This document shows, piece by piece, positions 22,101 through 36,126 of a stretch of 64,000 nucleotides of DNA; position 1 is the stretch's first letter; each line of letters starts with the position of its first letter. The stretch covers positions 1-64,000 of the forward strand of contig MEDY01000037.1 in assembly GCA_001724265.1 (NCBI GenBank), given 5' to 3'. The translations under genes and the position numbers were made by a program. Source of the stretch: Rhizaria sp. SCN 62-66. Its lineage: Eukaryota > Rhizaria, unplaced. The notes beneath the pieces were generated by a model. That model made no database searches, was not told the origin of the DNA, and saw only the letters and a program-made list of their open reading frames with translations.

Positions 22101-25100
22101 TGCGGACGATGAGATCGAAGCGGGTTCGCGCTCCGTGCTTGGCGTGGCCAACGGCTCCGCTGCGGCTGACTCAAGCGGCATGCTTAGCGGGCTTGTTGTC
22201 GGTGTTTCGCTGCGCCGTCTTCAGATTTACAGCGCTGACGCGACGCCGATGTTTGCGAGCTTCACGCATGTCGGCGACTTTGGCAGCGCTGCCTTCTCCC
22301 GAGGTGAGTTTGAGACCGACATCTGTGACAAAGAGTGTGCTGCGCTGCTTCGCTCCGCGCAGCAGATGCACTGGGCGCTGCACCATGGTTTCACCCCACG
22401 ACATGATATTTCCCCCATTGCTCTTTCTTCAACAGTGTCTAAGTCGGATCGGACGTTTATCCCCTCTGAGGCGCACGAGCGCACACGGTCGAACGTGCAG
22501 CGTAGTGCGTTTAATTGGCGTCAGGTTGAGGTCGAGCAAGCGCGCGGTAAGATGCTCGACGAGGCTGAGCGCGTATTTGACGTGCCTTTGGGCGACCTAG
22601 TGCCGCGCCCACAGCGATCAGCCGTGCTGGCGCTATTTCCGCCAGTGATTCCGCTGCATCAATACCCCTACGTGTTTCCCGTCATTGACTACCACGGCGC
22701 AGAGAGCGCCCAGACTGCAGAGGTTGCTCAGCGAAGCAAGCTTGCACGCGTCGCAGCGCAGGGAGCCGTTGCCAACTTTGCACAGGCGCAGGCACTCGCG
22801 CGGGCCCAAGAGCTGGAGCAGGCCCAGAAGCAAGTACAAGAGCAAGATCAAGCTAAGACGCCAGCAGCAGTTGATTCGACCGACAATGGTGCACAGACAA
22901 CCCCGCCGCGCAACGAGCGTTCGTTCTTTGGCAGCAACGCAAACGGAGGCGTTCCGTTGTCGGGCCCGTTGCCGCCCTGGCTTCGCAGCGAGCCCTGCAA
23001 CGGCCTGACAGTGAGCGAGCAGGACCGCGTGCTGAGCGCGTTCCGCCGCGGCGAGGTGAACCTGATTGTGACCACATCGGTGGCCGAAGAGGGCATTGAT
23101 ATCACTGAGTGCGACTTCGTCATGATGCTCGACGGCGTGCGTTCTACTCAGCAGTACGTACAACGTCGTGGTCGCGCCCGCGCCAACGGTGCTAAGATTT
23201 ATCTTTTTCACCCCGACGACGCTGACAATGCGCGCGCCGCCGCTATTGAGGCTGCCACACGTGATAAATTTGTTGCTGCGGCCGCGGATACCGCAGTCGC
23301 CGCCAACGCCACCGCACCCGTCGTGGCAGCTGTGCGAGAAATTGCTGCCGCGGTCGCCACCAGCCCTGATGAACTCCCCCCGCGCCAGCTCGAGGTCTAT
23401 CCTGGTCACTCTTGGACCTGGCGCTCAGCGACAGGGCCGGCGGCGAGTCACAGAGCGCCTCATAGCTACGACGCAGCGAAAGCGGACGTGGCCATCAGCG
23501 ATCTGTGGGCGCGTGAAGGCAAGGCGGGTATCTTGCGCGAGCTGCAGACCCTGCACCGCAACATGCAACGCATGCTTGCAGCCGTTGGCGGGCTGGGTGG
23601 ATTTGTCATCACTGACAACGTGGACAACAGCACTGACACTGGTCGCGTTGCACACCAACAGCTCGAGGAGGAAGAGGAGGAGGATGACGAGACCACGCTA
23701 GTCAACTATGACGGCTTTGGGCTTGATGCCGAGAACTTGCCCGCTCAGCGCGCGCAAGGCGGTGCGAGAGAGAAAAAGCTTGCGTTCCGCGACATCTACG
23801 CAGTGACGTACATCAAGCTGCCGACCGTGGCAACGGAGCTTACTGCCATCGAACAAATCATCGCCACACCCACGCAAGCTGTTCAGAGCGGCCGCAGGCG
23901 GAGGCGCCGCGACGGCGGCAAGCTCGCTGCGAGCGTGGAATCCCCGCCCGCGGAACCGCATATCGCGGTGTTTGTACGGCATTCTGTGAACGACTTGACT
24001 GGCCGCTTCCCAGCATATGCCGTCGTGGACTCGACGACGGGCGCACGTGTTGTGTCAAACAACGCATACGGACTGCTGAGTAACTTTGTGCAGAGCATTG
24101 CGATGGTGCAGCGAGATCTCTTTGCGCCACCCCCCATCTCTTTGCTGCGGCCTCCGCCAGCGCCGACGGGATTGGCAATCGCAACGCTGAAGGAGATCTA
24201 TCAGGCGCCGCTGCCGCCAGCCGTGCCCGGTGCTGAAACAGAATGGTGTGACCAGTTGGCGAAAAAGGAGCCCAACAAGCCGTGTCGCTGCGTGATTATT
24301 TTCGACGGCGTACCAGTTCTTAATCGGATCACGATTCCAAGCGGTCTTAAGGATACACGCAAGGAGGCGCGCGCTCACGCGGCGTTCCTCATGGTGTGCA
24401 GGCTGCGCTGCTTGGGTATGCTCACCGGCCGCTTTGAGCCTTCGTGGGCACCTTCTGGCGGGATTGCGTCTGCCTCTCGGGTTGCTGGGTCGCCGCGTTT
24501 CGGGAACTCTGTGCTTGACGCTTATGTCGCAATCGCTCGCAACAACAGCGCTGTGCTGGAGCAGCTGCGGAGTGTGGCGCGTGCGCCAGATGAGGACGAG
24601 GACGGCGACGATGAGGCGGCCGATGACCGCCGCAACGGACTCATCAGCTCATTGCGTGGTAAACTTGGCCTTCCTAGTACCATCGATCGCGCCACTGTTG
24701 CACTTGCGGAGAGCTCGCCAGAGGCCACCGAAGCTGAGGACGATGCTCCTGTGGCGGCGCCTGCACATGCACCCGCTAAGGTGCCGAAGGCGCCTGCCCC
24801 CCCGCCGGAGCCCATTGTTGTTGACGAGGGCCCCGTGATCAAGCTGCAACCTGTGAAGCTTGCCGTAAAGCTGCGCCAAGCCTTCTCGGTGGTTAAGTCG
24901 TCCACTGCACTGCCTTTGGTCACGGTTACCAACGAAGACGAGGACGACGATGTCACGGACGCTGTCGCCAGTGCACGCCGCCGTCACTCACGCCTCAACG
25001 CTCGCGACCCCTGTACGGCTGCTGCGGCGTTGCTACGACGCCTCGCACGTGGCCGCACGTGGTCGGGCGCGGAACCTGTGGCGACAGCACTGCTGACGAG

Positions 25101-28100
25101 CGTCGCGAGCGACATTTGTGCGGGACGTGCTGAAGTTGCGTGGATGAGGCTTACCGAGCTGCTCAAAAGTCACAACATGCCGCCGCTCACAGCCAGTAAG
25201 ATTGATCTTGCGGTGTGCGAGAAACTTACCGTGTCTGCTGCAGCGTGCGTTGGGAGTCTGGTTCAATCTACCGCGGAGGTATCTCTTTGCACCTTGCTTG
25301 TCGCCATTACGCGCGCGCTCGTCCCCGCGTTTGCCGCGAACGGCGATACCGCCGCTACAAGCGCAGTCATTGCTGCTGCTGTCTTGGTCGACTGTGCGGC
25401 TCCCACGCTGCTGCGCGTGCGGCTGCGCATCATGTTAGCTTCGCTTGCTCTCTGGGAGTCACGTGATATTGACCAGACTGTTGACATTCCGAACTCGATC
25501 ACCGTTTTCGCTCCGTGCAGGGATGCTCCGACGCTTCCGCGCTCAGCTTCAACGACTGCGCGCGCTGCAAGCGCTATGTCTCTCTCGCCGAACGCGATCG
25601 CCGTGCTTGTTTTCGCGACACAGCCCCCCGTTGGTTATATCGCCACAGCCACACACGATGTGAGCGAGTGGGCTGCCGTAGCCGCTGCCGCTGCCCGTGA
25701 CGCGTTCGCACTCATGGCTGTTAGCCTTGATTCGGACTCGGCTGTGGCCGCGGACGCTGCGGCGCCGGACGCGATGACTGACGAAATCTTGTGCGATAGT
25801 ATTACTCGCGCTCGCGCGCGTCGCGCTGCGGCTTCGTCGCCTCTGGCTGACGTACAAGCTATGGTGGATGTATCGCCCGCACACACAGAAGGAGCAATCG
25901 CTGCTGAGTCGCACCACCCTGTGCGCTGCGACGTTGACGTTATTTTGCCTGCTGCTGCTGCTGCATCTTTGTCTGCGCCAGCAATCGCACATGCTTATGA
26001 TTTACCGCAACCTTTTGGGACTATTCCTTTCGGGGCTTCCGCGATTGCTGAGCCAGTGGCTATTTCAGCTGAGCCGGTGCAGCCGCCTGCAGTGGCGTTA
26101 GATCCAGCTGTTGCACCATTTGCATCTGCGACTCCGTTTGGACTCCCAGCCTCACAACCTTTTGGCCAGTCTTTTTTCCCGGATTTTTCATCGCGAGCTC
26201 GCGCTGCACTCGCGCGGGTCGCTCCCAGCGCGCCCACGCTTCCACTCTCGCTTCCGCATCGTGCAGCACCTGCGGCCGCCTCGCCTGCCATGAGCAGTGT
26301 GGCTCACAATGCGGAGCTTTTCTGGCATCACGTCCGTCTGCAACCGCCTGCGCCTGCTGCTGCTGACTCGGTTGCACTTCCCGCGTGTCCGTTCAAGCGC
26401 GCGCCCTCAGCTTACGCAATGGCTGCAGTCCCGTCAACGGCGCCCGCTCTCAGTGCGTTGGATGAGCTGGAGCTGGGTGATCTGCGTTTCCGCCGCTGGG
26501 CGCGTGTGCACGCACGGCGCGAACGGCTTACTGAGCGTCCGACTGCGCCGCACTGGGTGCGTGAGCGCCGCCGCGTCGCAGTGGGCCTGTCGCGCACAGA
26601 TTCGCCTGATTCCGTATCTGTGCGCGCCGCCGTACTCGCACTACTTGTAGTGCCACCGTGCGCTCATCCTGAAACCGCCGTACCGATGTGCTCCGCTGCG
26701 ACTTCCTCTCAAGCGCAACACAGTGTCGGTGATGTTGTAGATGACGAAGGTATTGAAGATGTACCTGTTTTGTCTGCTCCGCAACTGCACATCGGCGCGC
26801 TGCCGTCTTTTGGAACGTATTTGTCATCGCTGCCTCCGACGCTAGCACCGACGCCACCTGAGCTTTTGAGCCTCAGTGCGCTGTCGCTGGGCCCAGCAAA
26901 GCTTGACCTCTCTCTTGATACGTTGTCACCCGGGCTGAACGAAGGACTACCCTTAGAGCCCTCAATGGGGCGTGTGCGTGAGGTGTCACCACCGCCAATC
27001 GGTGACCGCGCTTCGGCTGCTCGGCTGCGCGAGCGCTTGCATCCACGCATGCACGTCCCGCGCGAGCCCGCGTCTGACGCTGAGGAGCGTGAGGACTCGG
27101 ACAGCTACAGCGACGACGAGTATGAACGCGACTGCGCACTATACCTCCGCGGGATTGTGACCTCGATGGCGGCACCTCTTACAGACCTTGCAAAGGAGCT
27201 CAACAGACTTCCCGATGTCTTGCTCGGCGACATGAGCGAGGCCGCCCAAAATGGCGCTTGGATCGATGCATACGCTTCGAATCGTGCTAAATGGTTTCGG
27301 GAGCAACAAATTTCCTCCCCATCACAAGCAAGCGAGGTGAGCCCGAGGGATGACAACGCAGCTGATGCAGCAGAGGCTGATGCTGCTGAGGTCTCGAGTG
27401 CGAGCAGTGTCTACAGCGACAGTGACGCAGAGGAGGAGGCTGCAGAACCACATCCATCTGACGTCTTCCCCAGCATGAGTGCTGCGACTGGCCGCCGCTG
27501 GGCGCGCTTTGAGGCTGCAGCCGCTGACGCCAGTTTGTCCGATGACGCCACAGCGCTGGCAAGCGTGACGCCATGGCGTTCTCGTGTTCCGCATGTTTTC
27601 CGCGTCCCGGCGTCGCTCTTCTTTGCGACCCCATCACCCCTGTCCGCTGCTGACGGCGTCACCGACGTCGCGCCCCAGAGCGAGTGGCGCTGGCGGCAAC
27701 GCCGTGCACGTCGCCATGCACCGCTCGTACCCACGCTGCCTGCGCCTTTGGCGACTCTGCTGTGGCGCTTTGTGTGGCGTGTGATGCACCCACGAGAGCT
27801 GTTAACGGTCACTGACGCGGCTTGGGCGATGGCAGAGTCTATTTCCACGCCTAATACACGTGGCAACGCGTCAGCTTTGACCTCATACGTTGCCGCTTGC
27901 GCTGCGGCGACGCAGTCTGCAGCTGAAAATAGTCCAAACGTCGCGATGCTGCCAACAAATCTTGGATCGCTGCAGTCCTCTCACTTTGGGCGCCGCGCAG
28001 TTGGTTTGCGCGTGAAGAGCAATGACATGGCTATTGACGTTGCATGGGCCACGCCACCACCGCTGCCGCAACTGTTGCAGGCAACGCTACTCGCTCTGAC

Positions 28101-31100
28101 CGCCCTTGAGACACAGCTCATCAGCACTTCATTGAATGCATCCACTGTGCGCTCTGCATCCTCTTTACGTAGTACAGTCCCATCATCTTCGCTATCTTTA
28201 AGCTCAACAGGTCCCCGCTCAAAACACACATTTGGCGCGTCGGGCATCACCCAAGCAGTGTTTGAAAGCATTCGCCTTTCAATGTGGACACCTCCACCCC
28301 CCGCACCCATGACTGCCGCGTCTGCCCTTGACAGGCATGCGCAGCTGCGCTGTGCGCGTGGAGTGGTGATGACTGCCATGGCGCACCTGAAAGCGCAGGG
28401 CGTGATGTTCCCCGTCTCGCCTGCGCTTGCACTCTCCGCACCGGCCGCCGATGCTGCTGCTGCCGAGGCGCCAGCTGCTGATGAGCACCGGTGGCCTGTG
28501 TACGCGCTGACGTTGCTGACGACTTTCGAGCCCGAGCAGCCGCCGGAGCCCCTCGTGGGTGTCTTGCCCCCGTCCGCGCTCGCCACGCCACGCCCCACTG
28601 CTGCGGCGACTGCGACTGCCGCTGCTGCCGCTGCTGCCGCTGCCGCAGCGACTATCGGTGTCGAATTACCTCCCGATGCAGTCGTGCACATGCCCTTTGC
28701 GCTCGCACTGCCACGCTCCCTGCCGCCGGCTGTACTTGAGACTCCGCTCCGGTTAAGCGCGAACATCTATGTCATTGTTGCGCCCGCACCCGCGCCCGTT
28801 TGTGTAGCTGATTCTGCTGCGTCCGCCGTAACTGCGCGACCGCAGCAACTGTATCTGGATCTGCACCCTGCGCGCGCGCCACTGGCGCTGGACGCGGTCA
28901 GCCGCTATCACGCGCACTTGCTCTCTTACCCGCTCACAGCCACTGTCGGTTCGGCCCTGCAGCCGCTGTTGGAGGCGCGAGATGGCGCTGTCGCCACTGT
29001 TGTCTCAAGTGGTGCTGACGCCGACGCATCAGCTCTCGCGCGTGCTTCTGCGGACAGCGCAGCCGCGGAGCTTGCTTCAGCCTACGCACACGCAGGTCGT
29101 AGCGGCGCGCCTGCGCCTGGTCCCGTGCGCCCACGCGCCGCGGAGGCGTTGACGCACGCTCTCGCACAAAGCGTGCCTCTCTCATGGCAGTATGCGCAGC
29201 CTGCGCGCGTTGCCGACGAGCGCCGCGATGAGAGCGAGTCCGACGATGAGGACACGCCGGGACAGCAACTTACCAGAGAGGAGCTCGAGCTCTGGGACCA
29301 GCAACGGCAGCGCCGTCGCCAGCGTTGTGAGCGCGCCGAGGTCGCTGAAGCTGATGCCATTGCGGCTGCGGCTGCGTGCGCGGCGCTAACAGACCCCACG
29401 GCTGCTGTGAAGGCGTACTTCTTTGTGCCTCTTGAGATTCCTACCGCTGTTCCGCCCGTTGGTGTTTTTGCTAACGGCGAAGCGCCGACGATAGCCACAC
29501 TCACGGAGCATGCGCTTGCTCGACTGCCGCAGCTTACGCCGCCCCCGCGTGCGGTTGACTGGCCCGTGCTTTTGGACGCAGCACATGTGCCAGTTTACTC
29601 GCCGCTTGTTTCGGCCGTCGATCTTGCTGCGCAGACAGGCGATAAGCCCAGCGCGGCAGTGCTGTCTTTTAACGACAAGCTCTACTACTGTCCCGACGTC
29701 ACCGCTGCCGCGTGTCGCTGTGCGTGGGGCAATGGCTGCGCAGGCCACTGCTCTTCTTCCCGGCCGTCCCCTGCTCCCGCACCTGCGCCTGCGAGCGCGA
29801 TCAACACGCTTTTGCAGCTGCCACCCCTCTTGGCCTTTTGCCGGAGCGCCTCAACGCGCCCCGCTACTTCCACTCGCGGGAGTGGGCTGCACCGTGACTG
29901 TGACGCAGCGGACCTGAGCGCTGTGCACGAGGTGCTTCGGTGTCCAAACACAAGATCTGCCGCTGCAGATATTGCGCCGCGCATTGACCGCGCAAAGCTC
30001 TGTGCTAAACTTATTGCGCAGCACATTTCTATGCGGGCGAAACAGAATAAGCGCAACCGGGCCTCGACTGGCTCTGTTTCTGGTATTGCAGGGACTGCGC
30101 CAAAGCCACTGGCGTATAAGTATAAACGCTTTGACACAGATGACGGCTCGCTCCTTATCAGTGACCGTGGGCCGGTGTTGACGCCTCTATCGCTAACGCC
30201 TTGGCGCAAGCTGCTCGCGCTTACTGCACTGCCTGTCTCACCAGCGCGGCCTCTCCGCGAAGCTGTGGAGCAGGCTGTTAGGCTCGCGTCGCCCCTGCAC
30301 CCTGCGGCTGCGCTTGCGCCAGACGCAGGGTTTGTGCCTCTGAACGCGAACCAAGCCCCTCTAAGTGCCACGCCCCCGTGCTGCGCATGTTGCACTGACA
30401 AACAGCGCCGCATTGTGGCGTACCCGCTGCGACCGTCGTTCCGCGAGGCTATGCAACCACCGCCCTGGGCTGCGCCTGAGACACCTTTTGCAGCGGGCCC
30501 AGCTGCAACTGCGTTGGCGCCTCTCGCAGACAATCTTGCTCGTTCGGTGTCGAAGCTCACACTTATTCCGCCGCTCGATGTGATGCAGTCTGCCCTCGTG
30601 CCAGCTGCCTCGCGCGCTGCATGGGCTGCTTATGTTTCCCGTGCAGCCACCGCTGCATCTGCGACAGATGAGCGTGCGCGCCGACGTGCACAGTGGCTTT
30701 CTGAGACTGCGGCACAGTGGACCAGAAGCGCCACTTCATCTGTCTCGTTGCCGTACGCGTGGAAGCACACTCCGCTCATCGCGTCGCCGTATCTTGAGTC
30801 GTCGCTCACAACTCTTCCTGCTGACGCTGCAGAACTCAAGACGTACGTGCCTGCGTCAGTTTTGTTGCCGCCTAGCGACTGTTTGGCCGTTGCCTTGCGG
30901 CCAATGGATGCTTTCTTTGCACCATTCCTGCCATTTCTCGCCGATGAGCTCGAAGTTTCTGCTGGTGCTTGGGAACTGGGCGCCTCGCTTACACTGCCTG
31001 CGGCTCTTGGCCGCGCTGCACCGGCATCTGCCCCTGAAAGCGCGATGCGGGACGATGACGCTCCTGATGGTGATATTGCGAAAACTGATGACATTAGCAA

Positions 31101-34100
31101 CGATGCTTCTCACGCTGAAGAGCCGGAAGACGAGAGTGACATTGACTTGGTTCATACTCGTGTGGCTGGCATGGCAGTCGCGGACTCGCACCGCCCGCTT
31201 GTTGTTGCGCACCTGCTGGCCCGCGCACGTGCCGCTTCCCGCGTGGACCCGCTGTTGCGCGCCGCTGTACGCGGACCGGGCACACTCACACCGAGCGCCG
31301 TTGCAACTGCAGCGCTGCGGCACGTCTCGTGGGGCGCATGGCTGCGCTCACTCGAGGGCGAGACGGCGACAAGCGTGCCAGCAGTGGTCTCTCTGCACCG
31401 CCACCGCGTGCTCACTGCGTACCGCCTTCTCGACCGCACCACAGGAGCGCACGTGAGCGCGGCGCGATGCCGCGCTCTGCTACCCTCAGCCCCGTGGCTA
31501 TACTTGCCGCTGCTGCTGCACGCGCTGCGGCTCGACCGCGCCTCAGATGTTGCTGATGTTCGCGCGGGCCCACAGGCCGGTTCTGTCGCGACACTTAATG
31601 TTGTTCGTACACCGCTTTCACATGGATGCCTGCAGTCGCAGATGGCGTCAGCAGCAGTGCCTAACGTGCAGTCGTCTTCACTTAGCTCAGGCCAGGCCGC
31701 TGTGGTGTTGCGCTATCACAGCGAGAGCCATGGCTTTTTCCAACTCTCGAGTTCTAGCGAAGCTGGTGCCACCGCGATTACCGCAGCCGTCGCCTCGCTG
31801 CACAGTCACGGTACAGGCCCTGCGCTGCTGCCAGTTATTTACTCTCCTGGCGTGGGCGCGACAATGAGTGGCAATGAACGACTGGAGCTGCTTGGAGACT
31901 CTTTTTTCAAGTTCTTTACTGCCAGTGCCTTGACACATGCACCGACATTGTTTAGTAAGTCTGAGGGCAAACTCGCGATTAACAAGGACGAGATCGTGTC
32001 AAACCTTAATCTTGCGCGTGCAGCACGGCTGCCACTGCGAAGGATCTGTGACTCAATTGCTGCCACTGAAACACACACACGTCTCACAACGCCGCAGCGG
32101 CCTGTGGCGGCAGCGCAGTCAGATGCAGGTGTCCTCGTGCCAGATTTCAAGCCTGGATTTGTTCACGAGCGGTTTGCAGAAGGCTTTGCGGCCGCAGCTG
32201 GTGCTGTGGATGCATTTGCACCTGCTGTGACGGTGGCAGGATGCGCACGTTTTACTCGCTTTGAGCGCGTAATGCTGCGTCGCAGTGCTGCAATGCTCAT
32301 GCAACAGGCCAACGGCACGGCCATGCGCGCTACACAGCGCCGTCGCGCCGCTGCGCGTGCTGAGCTGACAATGGAGACCGCAATGCTGCAACGACTCCGA
32401 ACTTTTTTGCCTTCCACTTGCCCTCACCTTTCCTCAGTCGCTCTCCCTGAACCATGGATGCGGGCTCTGTGTCTGCCCGCTGTGCCCGCTGCTTTGTATC
32501 CTCCACTTCCAGTTACTGGGGCCAGAAATGCTGCCTTGGCGCTGCCGTCGCTGCTTGCGAGTAATCGCGGGTCTTATTGGCTGCCAGGAGCGATTCCTGC
32601 ACTCTCGCCTCTAGAGCTGGCGAAGCAACAACCGTTAGCCACAGTCTCGCGCCCGTATTCTACGGCAGCGCTGCTGCCTCCCGGTAATATGCGCAGGTCG
32701 TACGCGCGTCTCTCACGTGCACCGGGGCTCCCACCACTCCTCGCGACGTTTACGCCAGGTGGAGGCGGACGAGAGTTCCGAGCACGAGAGTTGGCTCGTC
32801 GTCGTGAGCTTGTATTCGCTGCGCTCACCGAGCTTGCGGTGGACGAGGGACGAGCCGTGCCGACTGAAGATGCTGTCGATACCACTCAAAGCGCAGACGA
32901 GCTCGCACGGGCTCTCAAGCGAGTTCCACCGCTGCCAGCGGCGGCAAAGCTGCTAGCAGGTCCCGGCGCTCTTGTGGACGAGGCTGAGCTGTTGGTTCAG
33001 CCGGGTAACGCAGGCGGCTGGGTACGGCTGCTGCAGCGCACGACGACTCTGGCGGCACCGCACCACGTTGTAGGCTTTGAGGCGCCTTCTGCGCCTGCTA
33101 AATATGCACGTATTGCTGTTGCGGAAGCCGGAACAGAGCAGCTCGCGAAGGATTCCGCCTCAATTGGCCACCTCACAGGTCTTACTCTGCCCGCAAATGC
33201 TCTCGCTCCTGCTGCAGCGCAAGTTCCCGCTCCTTCGGTGATGTCACCAGCGATGGTAGACGCGCTTTACGACCCTGAGGAGATGGATGTGGCATCCAGT
33301 GTAAAGGCTGCGCGTGTGCCGAAGTGTCTGCTCGATGAAGCCACCGTCGCACATGCGCGTGCGGTGACGACGAACCTCTTGGATCACGGATTGCACTCGA
33401 AACGCTTTGCGGACACTGTTGAGGCCGTTATTGGTGCCGCATTGCTCCATACACCGACACTGACGACTGCACCAGTTTGGTCTGCGCCATCGCGCGCGTT
33501 TAGGACGCTTCGATCGACCGATGTTAACTTGTGTGCAACACTTTTGTTGCTGCCTGCCTTTGGAGATCCACGGATGTGGGAAGAGGATTGGGGCTTCTGC
33601 GGTGATCGCGTGGACAACGCATGCGAAGTCAGGAGTGAGGCCGAGAGTGGTGATGCGGTTGCAATGTTGTCGCGGCTCCACGCAGTTGGTTCTGAATCTG
33701 ACGTTGATGTTGAGCGCGAGGGTGTTTCTTTAAAGCGTCTTCGGTCTCCGTCCGAGGGCAACATTTCAAACAACCTTTTTTCGCCCACACGCAACGTTTC
33801 CGCAGCTGATGACGAGGTTGAGCATATGTTGCAGGCTCCGGCAAAAAGCTTCGCCTCTGTCTTGACTGTGCCAAAGTTGTTACTGGCGCCTCAGAACGCA
33901 GCGTCCGCGCTTGCAACTAATGTGCTTGCTCGACTGCGAGTTATGCCTCACTCGCTGCTTGACTGTGCTGTCGACGCTGCACGCCCGCCCGCTGCCGCAG
34001 ACCTCGAATCTGCCATAGAGCGTGCGCTCGCGGCTGCTAGTGATGATGAGATAATCGCGACACTAGCTCCTTCCATCAGCTCGCGTTCGAGCGCCAGAGC

Positions 34101-36084
34101 CAGTTCGAGTGCGAAGAGTGACGATGCTGAGCGAATTCAGTCGGCACTTGACGCCTATATTGCATACGACGATTTTTCGTTCGCACAACGAGTTGTTGCT
34201 TCTTCGTTGCCACGCTGTCTATCTGGGAATGCTGAGGTCGTTGAGCTTGCTAATAAGGCATGCGATGTTCAACCTGTGCGCGGTGCGGTTGGTGCAGGTG
34301 CGTTTATGCTCGCTTCGTCACACTCCGACACACCTGACGAGGCGGTGGCGGCTCTTCAGCACGGTTTGTGCACATCGTTGCCTCACAGTTTGCCAGCGCT
34401 CGCGGCGTCGGTATCGTTGTTGCAGGCCGGTCATGATCCCGCGACAACTGCGGCCGTCGAGGCACTACTAGGCTATACGTTCCGTGACAAGGCTTTGCTT
34501 GTCGCTGCGCTTACTCATGCGTCTTGGTGGAGCTTAGGCCAGCGATCACAATTTGCACAACCTGAGGTTGCTTTGGAGGACGAGAGCTTCACTGATGAGA
34601 GCTCTAGTTTGAGCGTGGCACCGTTGACTGATCAGCAGAGGGAGCTTCTTACACGGCACCCAGTGTCACACGAGCGACTGGAGCTTCTAGGCGACTCAGT
34701 GCTCGATACTGTGGTCACGTCACATCTTTTCCGCCGCTGCCCGCATGTGTCGCCTGATGCCCTGCACTACTTGCGGCGTCAAATAGTGTGTAACTCCGTG
34801 CTTGCACGTGTTGCGGCCACTCTCGGACTCTTTAAAACATACCGATGCTTTAACGCTCGCTCCAGTGCAGACGCAAACGCACTAATGAATTCTATTGCAA
34901 CCGTTGCCAGCGATACAAACCAGCTGATCTGGACGACTTCTGCATCTCTTGTAGGTGCCGCGTTTGCGCCACTAACTGCGCCGGTGTGCTTTGCAGGACC
35001 GTTACAGATTTACTCGGCGATGTCATGGACGCCATCTACGACATCAAACGGGACCACGGCCAAATTACTGCTCGAGAAGAAGGGCTTTGCGGACATTTTT
35101 GTGTCAAAATCTGAAGACGAAGCCGCTGCCACGGTGCGTGTCCGCGCCGTGAAACAAGTTGATGAATCACTTCAGCGCGAGCTTACCGCTGCTCAGGCTG
35201 CTATTGAAACACTCGACTTTGGGCGCGCTGAAAAGGGCTTTTTTGTTTCTTCCGAACAGCAAGCGCGACGTGAGTTGTGCAACCGCAGGCTGCTCACCGT
35301 CGAGCATACCATCGAATCTTGGGCGGCCTCGACGAGCGCACAAGCCTTCCAACTTGCGGCGACGATGCGCGGTCACCGTGTGATGGCAACTAATGCAATT
35401 ACAGCTGTTGCGAATGTGCGTGCGAGCGCTGCGCGAGCTTTTTCTACAGTCCAGCGCGGAGTAACATCGTACGGACTGCAACTTCCCTCGACAGCTGCCG
35501 GTCCTCTGCTTGCTTCCGTAGCCGTCGTCGCATGTTTACCACCAGACTCTGAGGAGATATCGGGCTTTCAAACTGCACAGGACATTGCTTTGCACTCGTT
35601 GACGATGTCATCACCAGCATTGCTGCCATCGTTAGTGCCAACGTCTGCCGATGCTCGCGTTGCTGCACTTGCAGACCTGCGCTGGGGCTTTGCAGGCTCA
35701 CAATCCAGCTCGGCCCTGTGGACGAAAGTTGCGACGGCTGCGGCGAGGACCTCCGCTATCCCCACAGCGCCCAGCGCGGAATTAGAGAATACGCACCATC
35801 CCAAGATGCTGGCGGACTTGATTGAGGCGCTATTAGGGGCCGTGTTCCTCGACGCCGCTGCCGCCACGGCTGCCGCGCATGCAGACATGGTTGCTGGCGG
35901 CGCCGCAGAGGCCGCGCGTCCGTCGCCGCTTGACGTGTGCTGGGCCGTTGTGCAACAGCTACTTGAGCCTTGTCTCTCGCCTACACCTGCTGAGGTTGCC
36001 GCTGTTGGTGCAGTCCCACGTAGCATTGTTAACGCTGTGCTTAAGACTGTTTCGCACCAACAGCAGATGTACGACAAGCAGTAA
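19144..36084 (+). CDS. Giant Dicer-like ribonuclease III with four in-frame UAG codons
   Basis: One frame from ATG 19144 to TAA 36082-36084, 5,647 codons with the stop; typical Dicers are about 1,400-2,200 aa. Domain order: acidic N-terminus; helicase with Walker A ETGEGKT (about 175-181), LVPQVALCRQQ, DEAH (331-334), GLTAS (about 374-378), RGLVFVTT (about 930), VTTSVAEEGIDI (about 1308) and QYVQRRGRAR (about 1337-1346); Dicer-dimer domain with CDQLAKK...DTRKEARAHAAFL (about 1700-1760); probable PAZ (about 3500-3685; FNDKLYYCPDV ... YKYKRFDTDDGSLLI); RNase IIIa (E4248, D4252, D4757, E4760); RNase IIIb (E5180, D5184, D5558, E5561). All eight catalytic residues are present. RNase III would cut dsRNA into small RNAs. 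The frame crosses UAG at 19813, 20215, 21307 and 21883 (codons 224, 358, 722, 914), all in poorly conserved inserts, with no frameshift and intact helicase motifs on both sides. If UAG stops here, only a helicase fragment is made from 19144; a shorter product could begin beyond 21885. Confidence 0.85.
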
Positions 36085-36126
36085 ATAGTTTACAAAGACT
36101 TTTAATTATTTTTTGGCATGTGGTAC

